From assembly GCF_003852495.1 (NCBI RefSeq), contig NZ_QAJI01000005.1:495644-530217 (forward strand): a stretch of 34,574 nucleotides of DNA, written 5' to 3'. Each line of letters opens with the position of its first letter. Position 1 is the stretch's first letter. Shown in pieces: positions 8,168-16,004 of this stretch. The stretch is from Taibaiella sp. KBW10. GTDB lineage: Bacteria; Bacteroidota; Bacteroidia; Chitinophagales; Chitinophagaceae. Made by a program: the position numbers and the translations under genes. Below the pieces are notes generated by a model, which had not been told where the DNA came from, made no database searches, and saw only the letters and a list, made by a program, of their open reading frames with translations.

Positions 8168-8175
8168 TAGATTTG
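8168..8175 (+). promoter_or_regulatory. Possible apaG -7 box
   Basis: TAGATTTG matches TAnnTTTG and lies 15 bases before the apaG ATG. No -33 TTG is evident. Confidence 0.4.
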
Positions 8176-8190
8176 CAGTAACTCGGTTAT

Positions 8191-8577
8191 ATGGTTAAGA
8201 AAATTACAGAAGGGATATGTGTTACAGTGGAAACCTTTTATCAGGACGAACAAAGTAATCCGATAAATGGAGAATATATGTTTGCTTATCGCATCACGAT
8301 CGATAACTATGCCGATGTCCCGGTACAATTACTTCGCCGCAACTGGCATATTGTAGACAGTACGCTGGGTTTAAGGGTTGTTGAGGGCGAGGGGGTTGTT
8401 GGTCAGACACCCATCATAGACCCCAACGAAAGTTTTCAATATGTTTCTGCTGCTAATCTGCGCAGTGATATGGGTAAAATGTATGGTACCTACCAGATGA
8501 TGAACTTATATACACAGCAAAAGTTTGAAGTAGTCATTCCTGAATTTATGCTCCTGGCCCCATTCAAAGGCAATTAA
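8191..8577 (+). CDS. apaG: ApaG family protein
   Basis: The 128-residue protein matches ApaG, a small fibronectin-III-like fold. Conserved text includes ITEGICVTVETFYQDEQSNP, FAYRITIDNYADVPVQLLRRNWHIVDS, VVEGEGVVGQTPIIDPNESFQYVSA and MYGTYQMMNLYTQQKFEVVIPEFML. ApaG was linked to Co2+ resistance and Mg2+ efflux in enterobacteria, but its molecular role is unclear. It is cytoplasmic. Its TAA is directly abutted by the TAA of rlmH on the other strand, with no bases between, and there is no hairpin between the two genes. Confidence 0.93.
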   Translation: MVKKITEGICVTVETFYQDEQSNPINGEYMFAYRITIDNYADVPVQLLRRNWHIVDSTLGLRVVEGEGVVGQTPIIDPNESFQYVSAANLRSDMGKMYGTYQMMNLYTQQKFEVVIPEFMLLAPFKGN

Positions 8578-9051
8578 TTACTGATGATGATAAGGCGCAT
8601 TATTCAAAATGCTGAAGGCTCTGTAAACCTGCTCTGCCACCATTAGCCTAACCAATTGGTGTGGGAAAACCAGTTTGGAAAGAGACCATACCTGATTAGC
8701 CTTATCCCTAATACAGTCGGTTACGCCGAAAGCACCTCCGATAAGAATGACTAAAGTACGTGTACCCTGGTTCATACAGGACTGGAATTGGGTTGCCCAT
8801 TGTGGCGAATCCAGCATTTTCCCTCTTTCATCCAATAAAACAAGGTAATGGTTTGCCTGCAGCTTTTTAAGAATCAGCTCTTCTTCCAGTTTTTTGGTTC
8901 TTTGTACATCCGTACTGACCAGCTTTTTGGGTAATTGAAAGGTATCTAATTTTACTTTATTCCAAGGTGTGGTTTTCTTAAAATAGTGTGCAATACCTGC
9001 TTCTATAAAGGCATCATTTTCCTTGCCTATCGACCAGATCTCTATATCCAT
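8578..9051 (-). CDS. rlmH: 23S rRNA (pseudouridine1915-N3)-methyltransferase RlmH
   Basis: RlmH methylates N3 of pseudouridine 1915 in helix 69 of 23S rRNA, acting on assembled ribosomes. The 157-residue length and SPOUT-class features are as expected. They are the SAM-binding trefoil knot segment LVILIGGAFGVTDCIRDKANQVWSLSKLVFPHQLVRLMVAEQVYRAFSI and the conserved C-terminal YHH. It starts with ATG at 9051, 20 bases after the end of the L,D-transpeptidase-like gene on the same strand. The two could share a transcript. It abuts apaG tail to tail. Confidence 0.96.
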   Translation of the reverse strand: MDIEIWSIGKENDAFIEAGIAHYFKKTTPWNKVKLDTFQLPKKLVSTDVQRTKKLEEELILKKLQANHYLVLLDERGKMLDSPQWATQFQSCMNQGTRTLVILIGGAFGVTDCIRDKANQVWSLSKLVFPHQLVRLMVAEQVYRAFSILNNAPYHHQ

Positions 9052-9071
9052 ATATTCTTTATTGCCCGGGC

Positions 9072-9839
9072 TTAAAATACATAACGGCCTTGCTCGTCAT
9101 ACATAACAGGAAGTATGTTTTTATTGCGTTCAAAGTAGTCATAAGCAGATTTCAGGTTTACCCAAAATTTTTGCTTATCCACTTCGTGGCGGTATTCCCT
9201 GCCCAAAAAGTTTAGTCCTGCTTTATCAAAGCGGGTGGGGAAAATATGATAAGGGATATTGGTTTGACCGTTCAGTCTGGTTGATAAACATAAGGTATAT
9301 ATTTCCTGTATACCTTCATCCGTCATTGGAATACAGCCTACCGTGAGACAGCCGCCATGCATATAGATATCACCGCCCGGCTTCTCCTGATGGCTCAAAA
9401 TCTTATCAGAATAGTTGGGATAATTCACCAACATAGAAAGGTAAAAGTCACTTTTAGGATTAAAATCGGCTAAAAAATAGAGGCCTTCCGGAACCTGACG
9501 ATCGCCTTCCGCGCGTTTGGGCCCCAGTACTCCGGACAAAGCGCACACTTTATATTTTTTAAACAAAGAAAAAGTATCGGCATTGTTATTTTTTACCCAA
9601 ACCTCCAGTTCATTTTGTGCTTTGAAAGATCTGATGTAAATATTGTTTGCCGGGTAGTTTAGTCCTTTGTTTTTAAATTCTGATCGTAAAATATTATCAT
9701 ATTTTGAAAATGCGGCCGATACCCTGGGCATAGACATTTGATAACTCCTAACGGTGTTTACATCGGTAAGCTGTGCCTGTACGGTACCGGCACAGAGACA
9801 GAAGATAAACAATATAGAAAAAATGCGATTGATATTCAT
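9072..9839 (-). CDS. Exported L,D-transpeptidase-family protein (YkuD/YafK-like)
   Basis: The 255-residue protein begins with a signal peptide (MNINRIFSILFIFCLCAG...VQAQ) using the ATG at 9839; an in-frame start 27 bases upstream is less likely. The catalytic signature of the YkuD fold is at the centre: IYMHGGCLTVGCIPMTDEGIQEIY. The active-site Cys is in GCIPMT, and a histidine lies before the first GG. The stretch VPEGLYFLADFNPKSDFYLSMLVNYPN is typical of YafK-like proteins. Family members form or cut peptidoglycan cross-links or protein attachments in the periplasm; which reaction occurs here is not determined. A -7-like box lies at 9898-9905. Confidence 0.87.
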   Translation of the reverse strand: MNINRIFSILFIFCLCAGTVQAQLTDVNTVRSYQMSMPRVSAAFSKYDNILRSEFKNKGLNYPANNIYIRSFKAQNELEVWVKNNNADTFSLFKKYKVCALSGVLGPKRAEGDRQVPEGLYFLADFNPKSDFYLSMLVNYPNYSDKILSHQEKPGGDIYMHGGCLTVGCIPMTDEGIQEIYTLCLSTRLNGQTNIPYHIFPTRFDKAGLNFLGREYRHEVDKQKFWVNLKSAYDYFERNKNILPVMYDEQGRYVF

Positions 9840-9897
9840 ATTGGTAATATGCAAAAAATTAAACACGAAAATACAAAAAATAGCGGTGTGCTGATCC

Positions 9898-9905
9898 CAA
9901 ATATA
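9898..9905 (-). promoter_or_regulatory. Possible -7 box of the L,D-transpeptidase gene
   Basis: TATATTTG on the minus strand matches TAnnTTTG, 58 bases upstream of the chosen ATG. No -33 element is evident; that position falls in the adjacent terminator hairpin. Confidence 0.4.
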
Positions 9906-9915
9906 TATTAAAACG

Positions 9916-9953
9916 AAAAAATGCGGCTCCGTATATACCGGGCCGCATTTTTT
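9916..9953 (-). terminator. Terminator of the metalloprotease gene
   Basis: A perfect 12-bp stem (9916-9927 with 9942-9953) has A6/T6 outer tracts and a TGCGGC core, around a 14-nt partly paired loop. It lies 18 bases beyond the metalloprotease stop codon. Confidence 0.8.
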
Positions 9954-9971
9954 AACAAAAAAGGAAGTAGT

Positions 9972-12242
9972 TTATTGTAATACGATTTGTTTTACACCAA
10001 ATTTGCCTTCTTTTAAATTTTGTATGTGGATATAATAAGCACCTCTGCCCATTTGATCAACAGAGATATTTAACTGTGCTTTCATATTGCCCGACCAAAC
10101 GCGCTGACCCAGTACATTCAACATTTGCACCTCTAAAGTTTCGCCATTGTATTGCTCGTTCTTAATCGTGATGTGTTGCGTAGCCGGATTAGGGAATACG
10201 GAAATACTATTGTTCAATTCAGTATTTTTAACAGAAGTCGGTGTACCGTTAATTTTGAAGTCGGTATGAGATACATCAAAGAACACATTTCCTACCGCTT
10301 TAATTTTGATTCGTGCCTTAGTGGTATACAAATCCGGAGCCGTAATGTCGAAGCTGCCGTCATTTTCTACGTTTGTCGCTAAAATGATAGGGAAAGTTAA
10401 ACCGCCATCTTTAGACAAATAGATATTTACAAAACCGGTCATAATGCTATCCGTTGCAGTAAGTGTATTGGCTTTATTCCAGGTTACAGTGTATTTTTGA
10501 CCAGGAGTCCATGTTACATTACTGCTAGGTGTTAATACCCTGAAATCACCCATACTACCTCTTACTGATTTTATTTTCAGAACGCTGTCGATGGTATTAT
10601 GCGTACCCCAACCGTCGGTAGCAATACTTCTTGCGGTTACTTTGAAGGTCATGTTTCTGGTTACATTAGGCAATCTCGCTCCTGATGAAGTATATAGACC
10701 TGTACTCAATAATTGATAAGAAGGGAATACGCGGATTCTGCTGGTATCGGGATCCAGACTGCTGAATATTGGTCCTACAGTAACCGTTGCACCATTGGCT
10801 TCTACCATATCAATAGGGCCTTTGTCCGATTGTTCCCAGCAATATGTTGTCGTGCTATTGCTATTTACCGTTTTAAATGCTTCCGGAGCAATCAACTCGA
10901 ATGGTGTATTGGCCGGGATAATGTAGCGTACATCCAGATTTGCCATTGTTACGGGAGCTTGTCCAACAGCAGTTGTACCACAAGAACTTCCGGTAGTGGT
11001 AATAAAGGTGCGCATTTGCCCCAGGTTAAATTGATTATAATAGTCGGTGACTACAGAAGGTGTATTATCTGCAGCACAAGCCCCATTATAAGACATGATT
11101 GAGGTACCGCTGCCTGGTTCGTAAGATGATTCTGCCATGCCATTACCATCACATCCACCAGCTTTCGAGGTAAATGTATGTCCTGCTCCTAATTGGTGTC
11201 CTACTTCATGAATTACCGTTCCGATGTCAGAAGGACCGCTGGAGCCGCTCACGCCGCTTGCCTTAGAGCCGGCACTACAAGTAGAAGATAAGGCGGCAAG
11301 GCCACCACCTGCGGTGTTGAAGATGTGCCCGATATCATAATTGGCAGCACCTATTACATTGTTCACATTGGTTTGGTTTTCACCAAGTGCCGTCGGGTTG
11401 TCATTATCGGTATAAGGATCGGCATTGCCATCCAGGTAGATCACACTTGTGGTGTTACTGATCAATTTAAGCGAAATGCTTACTTCTCTCTCCCATACCG
11501 CATTGGCATTATTAATTGTTGCTGTGATGATGCTGAGTACTTGTGATACCGTTGGTACCGTTGAGCCGGTAACCAATTGAGAATATTCACCGGTACAGGC
11601 CATCGCTAGTCTGTAAGTATGGCGTACATTACCATTTGTTCTTGCAGCTGTTTTGCCTGTTTCAGGAGGTGCAATAGCCGTTTTTTCTCCGGTTACTAAT
11701 TGTTGTATTTTCTCCGGATTGCAAGAAGAATTATGATTTGGTAAAGCCTGTAAATCTTTGGTATAAGCTACCGTATAGTAGCCATTTGCATCAAATCCAT
11801 AAGGCTCAATTGCAAAAGTTTCCATCTTATTATAAGAAAATACCTGTGCAAAGAATCCCATTGGAGTAGCCGACATTTTGACGGTTACCGTTGCATCATT
11901 TGTAGCAACACCCGAATAGGTTTGTATCTCGGGATATCGGTTTTGTAAATCGGTATCTAATACCGGTGTGTTCCAGACACTGAATGTTCTGAACGTTCCG
12001 TCCGGTGTAGGTATAGAGACTTTAATACTTGCAGATTCATCTGTGCCTGCAGTAGCCAACAATGCCTTGATGCCCGATTGGTCCAAGGTCACTACTTTGT
12101 AGTCTATAGGTAAGAATGGCTTTGGATTAGCGGTAGGCGCTGCCTTTCCCAAAAAGCTCCCCCACAATTGCGTACGGGCAAAGGAAGGGGTATATGTAGC
12201 AAGGCATAAACTTGCAAAAGCCAGATATGTAAATTTTTTCAT
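9972..12242 (-). CDS. Secreted reprolysin-type (M12B-like) zinc metalloprotease with T9SS tail
   Basis: The 756-residue protein starts with a signal peptide (MKKFTYLAFASLCLATYTPSFA, ATG at 12242). A propeptide-like region reaches about residue 200. The metzincin catalytic domain follows, with HEVGHQLGAGH at about 345-355 (HExxHxxGxxH: three zinc ligands and the catalytic Glu) and a Met-turn SIMSYNGAC at about 381-389. Several cysteines nearby suggest disulfides. Then come beta-rich regions, including a segment like those in secreted adhesins (TWTPGQKYTVTWNKAN...GLTFPIILATNVENDGSFDITAP). The last ~75 residues are a type IX secretion sorting domain (SVFPNPATQHITIKN...LNVLGQRVW...GAYYIHI). It should cross the outer membrane by T9SS and be released or surface-bound. 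The longer frame upstream to 12293 is unlikely because it would precede the signal peptide. Confidence 0.93.
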   Translation of the reverse strand: MKKFTYLAFASLCLATYTPSFARTQLWGSFLGKAAPTANPKPFLPIDYKVVTLDQSGIKALLATAGTDESASIKVSIPTPDGTFRTFSVWNTPVLDTDLQNRYPEIQTYSGVATNDATVTVKMSATPMGFFAQVFSYNKMETFAIEPYGFDANGYYTVAYTKDLQALPNHNSSCNPEKIQQLVTGEKTAIAPPETGKTAARTNGNVRHTYRLAMACTGEYSQLVTGSTVPTVSQVLSIITATINNANAVWEREVSISLKLISNTTSVIYLDGNADPYTDNDNPTALGENQTNVNNVIGAANYDIGHIFNTAGGGLAALSSTCSAGSKASGVSGSSGPSDIGTVIHEVGHQLGAGHTFTSKAGGCDGNGMAESSYEPGSGTSIMSYNGACAADNTPSVVTDYYNQFNLGQMRTFITTTGSSCGTTAVGQAPVTMANLDVRYIIPANTPFELIAPEAFKTVNSNSTTTYCWEQSDKGPIDMVEANGATVTVGPIFSSLDPDTSRIRVFPSYQLLSTGLYTSSGARLPNVTRNMTFKVTARSIATDGWGTHNTIDSVLKIKSVRGSMGDFRVLTPSSNVTWTPGQKYTVTWNKANTLTATDSIMTGFVNIYLSKDGGLTFPIILATNVENDGSFDITAPDLYTTKARIKIKAVGNVFFDVSHTDFKINGTPTSVKNTELNNSISVFPNPATQHITIKNEQYNGETLEVQMLNVLGQRVWSGNMKAQLNISVDQMGRGAYYIHIQNLKEGKFGVKQIVLQ

Positions 12243-12347
12243 TTTAAAAATTTGAATATGAATGCAATATAAAAAAATGACTTGATATTTCATAATTTAA
12301 TACCGAGTAATATAGACAGTATTTTAAATTAATTGGTTTGTCTTTTT

Positions 12348-12737
12348 TCAAGGTTCATCCATAATGTCGTCCCAGCCACGACGTTGCTTTTTGGTGGGTC
12401 GGCCTACTTTACTCAGGCGTTTACCGGTATAGAAACTGGAAGACTCACTTTTCGTATTCGTTTTGTCTTCTTCCGGAGTGAGGTCTTCATAAAACTGAAC
12501 GGCTTCGCTAAATGCTTTTCGTTGCAGGAGTAAGCCGGTTACCTTAATGATCCATTTCCTGTCGCTGGTTTTGATCTCATATGTCTCTCCGATATTCACA
12601 CTTTTTGACGCTTTGAGGGATTGCTCATTCATTTTTACCCTTCCCGAGTCACAGGCTTCTGTAGCAAGACTCCTCGTCTTAAAGACGCGGATGCTCCATA
12701 AATATTTATCTATTCTTAATTTCTCCTGATCTGCCAT
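12348..12737 (-). CDS. S4 domain RNA-binding protein, HslR/Hsp15-like
   Basis: The 129-residue protein has an N-terminal S4 domain (LRIDKYLWSIRVFKTRSLATEACDSGRVKMNEQSLKASKSVNIGETYEI), the hallmark of the Hsp15 group. A basic tail follows (KVGRPTKKQRRGWDDIM). In E. coli, Hsp15 binds 50S subunits carrying a nascent chain with a tRNA and helps recycle them; a similar role here is inferred from the family. It is cytoplasmic. It starts with ATG at 12737; a -7-like TAAATTTG lies at 12760-12767 on the same strand. Confidence 0.9.
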   Translation of the reverse strand: MADQEKLRIDKYLWSIRVFKTRSLATEACDSGRVKMNEQSLKASKSVNIGETYEIKTSDRKWIIKVTGLLLQRKAFSEAVQFYEDLTPEEDKTNTKSESSSFYTGKRLSKVGRPTKKQRRGWDDIMDEP

Positions 12738-12759
12738 AACTTGGATTGATTATACGGTT

Positions 12760-12767
12760 CAAATTTA
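12760..12767 (-). promoter_or_regulatory. Possible -7 box of the S4-domain gene
   Basis: TAAATTTG on the minus strand matches TAnnTTTG, 22 bases upstream of the ATG. No -33 TTG is evident. Confidence 0.4.
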
Positions 12768-12801
12768 TATAAATTATGGATTGCTTGCGTATATCCCTTG
12801 C

Positions 12802-12840
12802 ATAAAAAGCCCGGCTGCACATTGCAGCCGGGCTTTTTAT
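12802..12840 (-). terminator. Strong terminator of the PUR-alpha gene
   Basis: A perfect 18-bp stem (12802-12819 with 12823-12840) has core GCCCGGCTGCA, a 3-nt loop and A5/T5 outer tracts. It lies 19 bases beyond the PUR-alpha stop codon. The symmetry means it could also stop plus-strand transcription. Confidence 0.9.
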
Positions 12841-12859
12841 ATTTTAGGTAAAAATGAGC

Positions 12860-13312
12860 TTACATTTTCCACTCATCTACTGTCGTATCTTTCAATTCAG
12901 CATTTATTTCGTTTTCGCTTTCACTATAAACAGGAGCTGCTACCGCTACTGCTACTGTTTCCTGATTTTCCGCAACATATGGTTCTGTAACATATTGTTG
13001 TTCCGTATCATCATGGTTAAAGGCATCAAAATCAAAATCAGGCATTAAATCGGTTTTAACGAAATCGATTGTTTCCGTCAAAGCGGCCAGAAATTTATTA
13101 AAATCTTCTTTGTACAAAAACATTTTGTGGCGATCATAACCATCGTCATTAAATCTTTTTTTGCTTTCTGTGATTGTAATAAAATAATCACTACCTCTGG
13201 TTTCACGTACATCGAAGAAATAAGTTCTTCTTTTTCCGGCTTTAATCTTTTTACTGAAAGCTACCTCCGTGTTACGCTTCTCATCGAAATTTTTGTTGTT
13301 TTCGTACGACAC
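12860..13312 (-). CDS. DUF3276 / PUR-alpha family nucleic-acid-binding protein
   Basis: The 150-residue protein carries one PUR repeat (about residues 15-95): EVAFSKKIKAGKRRTYFFDVRETRGSDYFITITESKKRF...HKMFLYKEDFNKFLAAL. This matches the bacterial PUR-alpha group found in Bacteroidota and spirochaetes, which binds single-stranded DNA or RNA as a dimer. The tail is acidic and low in complexity (FDFDAFNHDD, then a run of Glu/Val/Ala), a common feature of these proteins. The start is GTG at 13312, because the next in-frame ATG lies inside the PUR repeat. It is preceded by one of the best promoters in the window and followed by a very strong terminator, so it is a single-gene, probably well-expressed unit. 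Confidence 0.9.
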   Translation of the reverse strand: MSYENNKNFDEKRNTEVAFSKKIKAGKRRTYFFDVRETRGSDYFITITESKKRFNDDGYDRHKMFLYKEDFNKFLAALTETIDFVKTDLMPDFDFDAFNHDDTEQQYVTEPYVAENQETVAVAVAAPVYSESENEINAELKDTTVDEWKM

Positions 13313-13346
13313 CGTTCTTTTGATTTTAATGTGAATGAATTGTATG

Positions 13347-13377
13347 CAAAAATAATAAAGTAAAGAAGTTAACCAAA
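13347..13377 (-). promoter_or_regulatory. Promoter of the PUR-alpha gene
   Basis: On the minus strand TTTG (13374-13377), a 19-base spacer and TATTTTTG (13347-13354) match the Bacteroidota -33/-7 consensus (TTTG / TAnnTTTG) exactly. The expected transcript start is about 28 bases upstream of the GTG start codon. Confidence 0.75.
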
Positions 13378-13386
13378 TATTTGAAA

Positions 13387-13887
13387 TTATTTTTTTATAG
13401 AATTTGTTCTGTTGCTTATATTTCCTGAGGTTTGTATTAATTGAGATACAAGCAGGATGCCGGCTTTTTGAATAAGGTCAAATACGGGCTTATATCCTGA
13501 TGCCGGTCCATACCAGGGATCAGGCACGGCAGCTTGCTGATTAGGATACAAAGGTTCGAGAAAATAAGAAACCTTATCCATATCTGCCGGTTTTCGGGCT
13601 ATACGTTTTACCTCCTGGTATACATCTTCCGCCATAACGAGGATATGATCATAATCATCAAAATCACGGGCGGTAAACCGTCTTGACCTTTGTTTACTGA
13701 TATCAATACCGTTTTGCCTGCAGATACTTTGTGAATCGCGGTGTGGTGGCTCACCGGTATGATAGCCATTGGTGCCGGCAGAATCGACCGTCCAATCCAG
13801 CTGGTGCTCAATAGCCATCTGGCGCATAAGGCCTTCCGCAATAGGAGACCGGCAGATATTACCCAGGCATACAACTAAAATCTTCAT
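13387..13887 (-). CDS. Low-molecular-weight protein-tyrosine phosphatase
   Basis: The 166-residue protein has the active-site loop VCLGNICRSP at residues 6-15 (CX5R with Cys7 and Arg13) directly after the start, and the general-acid Asp in VPDPWYG at about 123. Both are essential for catalysis and both are present. Such enzymes dephosphorylate tyrosine residues, often on bacterial tyrosine kinases that control capsule or exopolysaccharide export. The ATG at 13887 (MKILVV) is preferred to one two codons upstream. It is divergent from the CapD/WbpM-like dehydratase gene (122 bases apart), consistent with a role in surface polysaccharide, but no tyrosine kinase gene is in the window. Confidence 0.92.
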   Translation of the reverse strand: MKILVVCLGNICRSPIAEGLMRQMAIEHQLDWTVDSAGTNGYHTGEPPHRDSQSICRQNGIDISKQRSRRFTARDFDDYDHILVMAEDVYQEVKRIARKPADMDKVSYFLEPLYPNQQAAVPDPWYGPASGYKPVFDLIQKAGILLVSQLIQTSGNISNRTNSIKK

Positions 13888-13974
13888 AGTCAATATAGAG
13901 ACTTAATTAGGAGTGACTGATTAATTAACATCGTAAAAACTAAATAACACTACAATAATACAAGCCTTTTAACG

Positions 13975-13982
13975 TAGTTTTG
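13975..13982 (+). promoter_or_regulatory. Possible -7 box of the nucleotide-sugar dehydratase gene
   Basis: TAGTTTTG matches TAnnTTTG, 27 bases upstream of the ATG at 14010. No -33 TTG is evident. Confidence 0.45.
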
Positions 13983-14009
13983 TAAGAATTTAACATAACT
14001 AAAGAATTT

Positions 14010-15911
14010 ATGTTTAAAAAACTGGGAATTGCACCCAGATGGATCATCTTTTTGATCGATCTGGCCTGTGTATTGCTTTCTATTCTTATCGCCTACGTCA
14101 TTCGCCTGAATTTTAATTTAGTGCGCTTGGTTGACATTGTCGATTTATATCTTTCCTTTGGTATTGTAGCGGGTGTTAATATCGTTCTTTTACTCTTATT
14201 TAAAAATTACAAAGGCGTTGTTCGGTACACTACGCTGGAAGATGCAAAACGCGTATTGCTGCTGAACTTGAGTGCCAGTATCCTGTTCCTGATCATCAAT
14301 TATAACCTCCCGCGCTCTCCGCACATACTGCTGTTTCCACTTTCTGTTATTGCGATTTATTTTCTGTGTACCAATTTTTCCTTAATTGCGTATCGTATTG
14401 TGATTAAAACAATATACGAGAATATGTTTTCGCTAAGAAAGAAAACGCTGAAGGCTGTAATTTATAATGCAAATTATGAAGGAATGTTGGCCAAAAGGAT
14501 GTTTACCAATAACGAGCGTTCCATTATTAAAATCGTTTCCTTTTTAGATGATAATCCGCGGCTGATTGGCAAGAAGATAGAAAATGTACCCGTGTACAGC
14601 GTTACCCGTCAGAATTTACAAAAACTCAAAAAAGAGGGTACCGAACTGCTGATCATTGCAGAACCCTTTATCAATAAGGAGAAACTTATATTTTTAGTAG
14701 ATACTTGCCTGGAGCTGGATATTAAGATACAACAAGTACCTCCTAGCGAAAAATGGACCAATAATGAGCTGGATGATACGCAGCTGAAGAATATTAATAT
14801 TGAGCAATTACTCGATAGAGAAGTGATTTCTTTGAGAAATGAAAGCGTGATCCGGGAAATTAAGGGCAAAAAAATATTAGTAACGGGTGCAGCAGGTTCT
14901 ATTGGTAGTGAGTTGGTGCGCCAACTGATCAAGTATAATCCTGCAGTCGTCATTATGTGTGATGTGGCGGAAACACCCCTGCATGAGCTCATGCTCACCT
15001 TCAATGAAAGTGCACCAATCAAAAGCTTTATCGGCGATATTAAGGATCGCGTTAGAATGGAGCAAATATTTGAGATCTATGAACCCGATATCGTCTACCA
15101 TGCGGCAGCCTATAAGCATGTTCCCTTAATGGAAGAACACCCTTCTGCAGCTATTGTGAATAATGTAATGGGTACCAAGATTCTTGCAGAGCTGTCTGTC
15201 GCGTATGGCGTAGAGAAATTTGTGATGGTCTCGACCGACAAGGCTGTTAATCCCACCAATGTGATGGGGGCATCCAAGCGTATTGCGGAAATATACACAC
15301 AATCTTACCATAAACATTTATCGCTCGCCCGTCAAAACAACGGTCCTGGCATCATTCCTCAGACAAGGTTTATTACAACCCGTTTTGGAAATGTACTGGG
15401 TTCTAATGGTTCGGTTATTCCAAGATTCCAGAAGCAATTAGAAGAAGGGGGCCCGATTACGGTGACCCATCCCGAAATTACCCGTTATTTCATGACCATT
15501 CCCGAGGCCTGTCAGCTGGTTCTGGAAGCAGGAGCCATGGGTAAGGGCGGAGAAATCTTTGTGTTTGACATGGGCTTGCCGGTGAAGATTGTTGATCTTG
15601 CTTATAAAATGATACGGCTTTCGGGAAAAGTACCGGATGTGGATATCAAGATCGTGTACTCTGGTTTACGCCCGGGAGAGAAATTGTACGAAGAATTGCT
15701 GAATAACTCGGAAAATACCTTGCCGACCTATCATGAAAAAATATTAATCGCCAGGGTGCGGGAATATGATTTTGTATGGGTACAAACCGAAATTGCGGAA
15801 CTGCTCAGATTGGCGCAAAACCATATCGTACTTGATACCGTAATCAAGATGAAAGAAATCGTTCCGGAATATGTAAGTAATAATTCTACCTACTCCAAAC
15901 TGGACAAATAA
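14010..15911 (+). CDS. Membrane-bound nucleotide-sugar 4,6-dehydratase, CapD/WbpM-like
   Basis: The 633-residue protein belongs to the long membrane-anchored class of NDP-sugar dehydratases (WbpM, PglF, CapD). Four hydrophobic segments fall within about residues 12-130. A CoA-binding-like Rossmann domain follows (LKAVIYNANYEGMLAKRM...VSFLDDNPRLIGKKIENVPVY). The catalytic short-chain dehydrogenase domain has the NAD(P)-binding motif VTGAAGSIGSE at 291-301. The usual SYK triad is replaced by the WbpM-type arrangement with Met in place of Tyr: Ser408 in VSTDKAVNP, then Met419 and Lys423 in NVMGASKR. The probable substrate is UDP-GlcNAc, giving a 4-keto-6-deoxy sugar for capsule, O-antigen or glycoprotein glycans. 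No glycosyltransferases follow it here, so it is not part of a visible polysaccharide cluster. Confidence 0.92.
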   Translation: MFKKLGIAPRWIIFLIDLACVLLSILIAYVIRLNFNLVRLVDIVDLYLSFGIVAGVNIVLLLLFKNYKGVVRYTTLEDAKRVLLLNLSASILFLIINYNLPRSPHILLFPLSVIAIYFLCTNFSLIAYRIVIKTIYENMFSLRKKTLKAVIYNANYEGMLAKRMFTNNERSIIKIVSFLDDNPRLIGKKIENVPVYSVTRQNLQKLKKEGTELLIIAEPFINKEKLIFLVDTCLELDIKIQQVPPSEKWTNNELDDTQLKNINIEQLLDREVISLRNESVIREIKGKKILVTGAAGSIGSELVRQLIKYNPAVVIMCDVAETPLHELMLTFNESAPIKSFIGDIKDRVRMEQIFEIYEPDIVYHAAAYKHVPLMEEHPSAAIVNNVMGTKILAELSVAYGVEKFVMVSTDKAVNPTNVMGASKRIAEIYTQSYHKHLSLARQNNGPGIIPQTRFITTRFGNVLGSNGSVIPRFQKQLEEGGPITVTHPEITRYFMTIPEACQLVLEAGAMGKGGEIFVFDMGLPVKIVDLAYKMIRLSGKVPDVDIKIVYSGLRPGEKLYEELLNNSENTLPTYHEKILIARVREYDFVWVQTEIAELLRLAQNHIVLDTVIKMKEIVPEYVSNNSTYSKLDK

Positions 15912-15951
15912 GTATCCTCCGGATGCTTTCTATTTAATTTCCATATTTCTA

Positions 15952-15982
15952 TTTTGAAATAAGAACTTCTCTATTATCTTTG
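15952..15982 (+). promoter_or_regulatory. Promoter of the PorT-like gene
   Basis: TTTTG (15952-15956), an 18-base spacer and TATCTTTG (15975-15982) fit the Bacteroidota -33/-7 consensus. The box lies 22 bases upstream of the preferred ATG at 16005. Confidence 0.7.
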
Positions 15983-16004
15983 TTGGAGATAAATAATGTA
16001 TATT

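Noticed and set aside
14609-15317. Several minus-strand frames opposite the dehydratase gene
   Set aside because: They overlap the conserved NAD-binding and catalytic region of the plus-strand gene and have no recognisable features.
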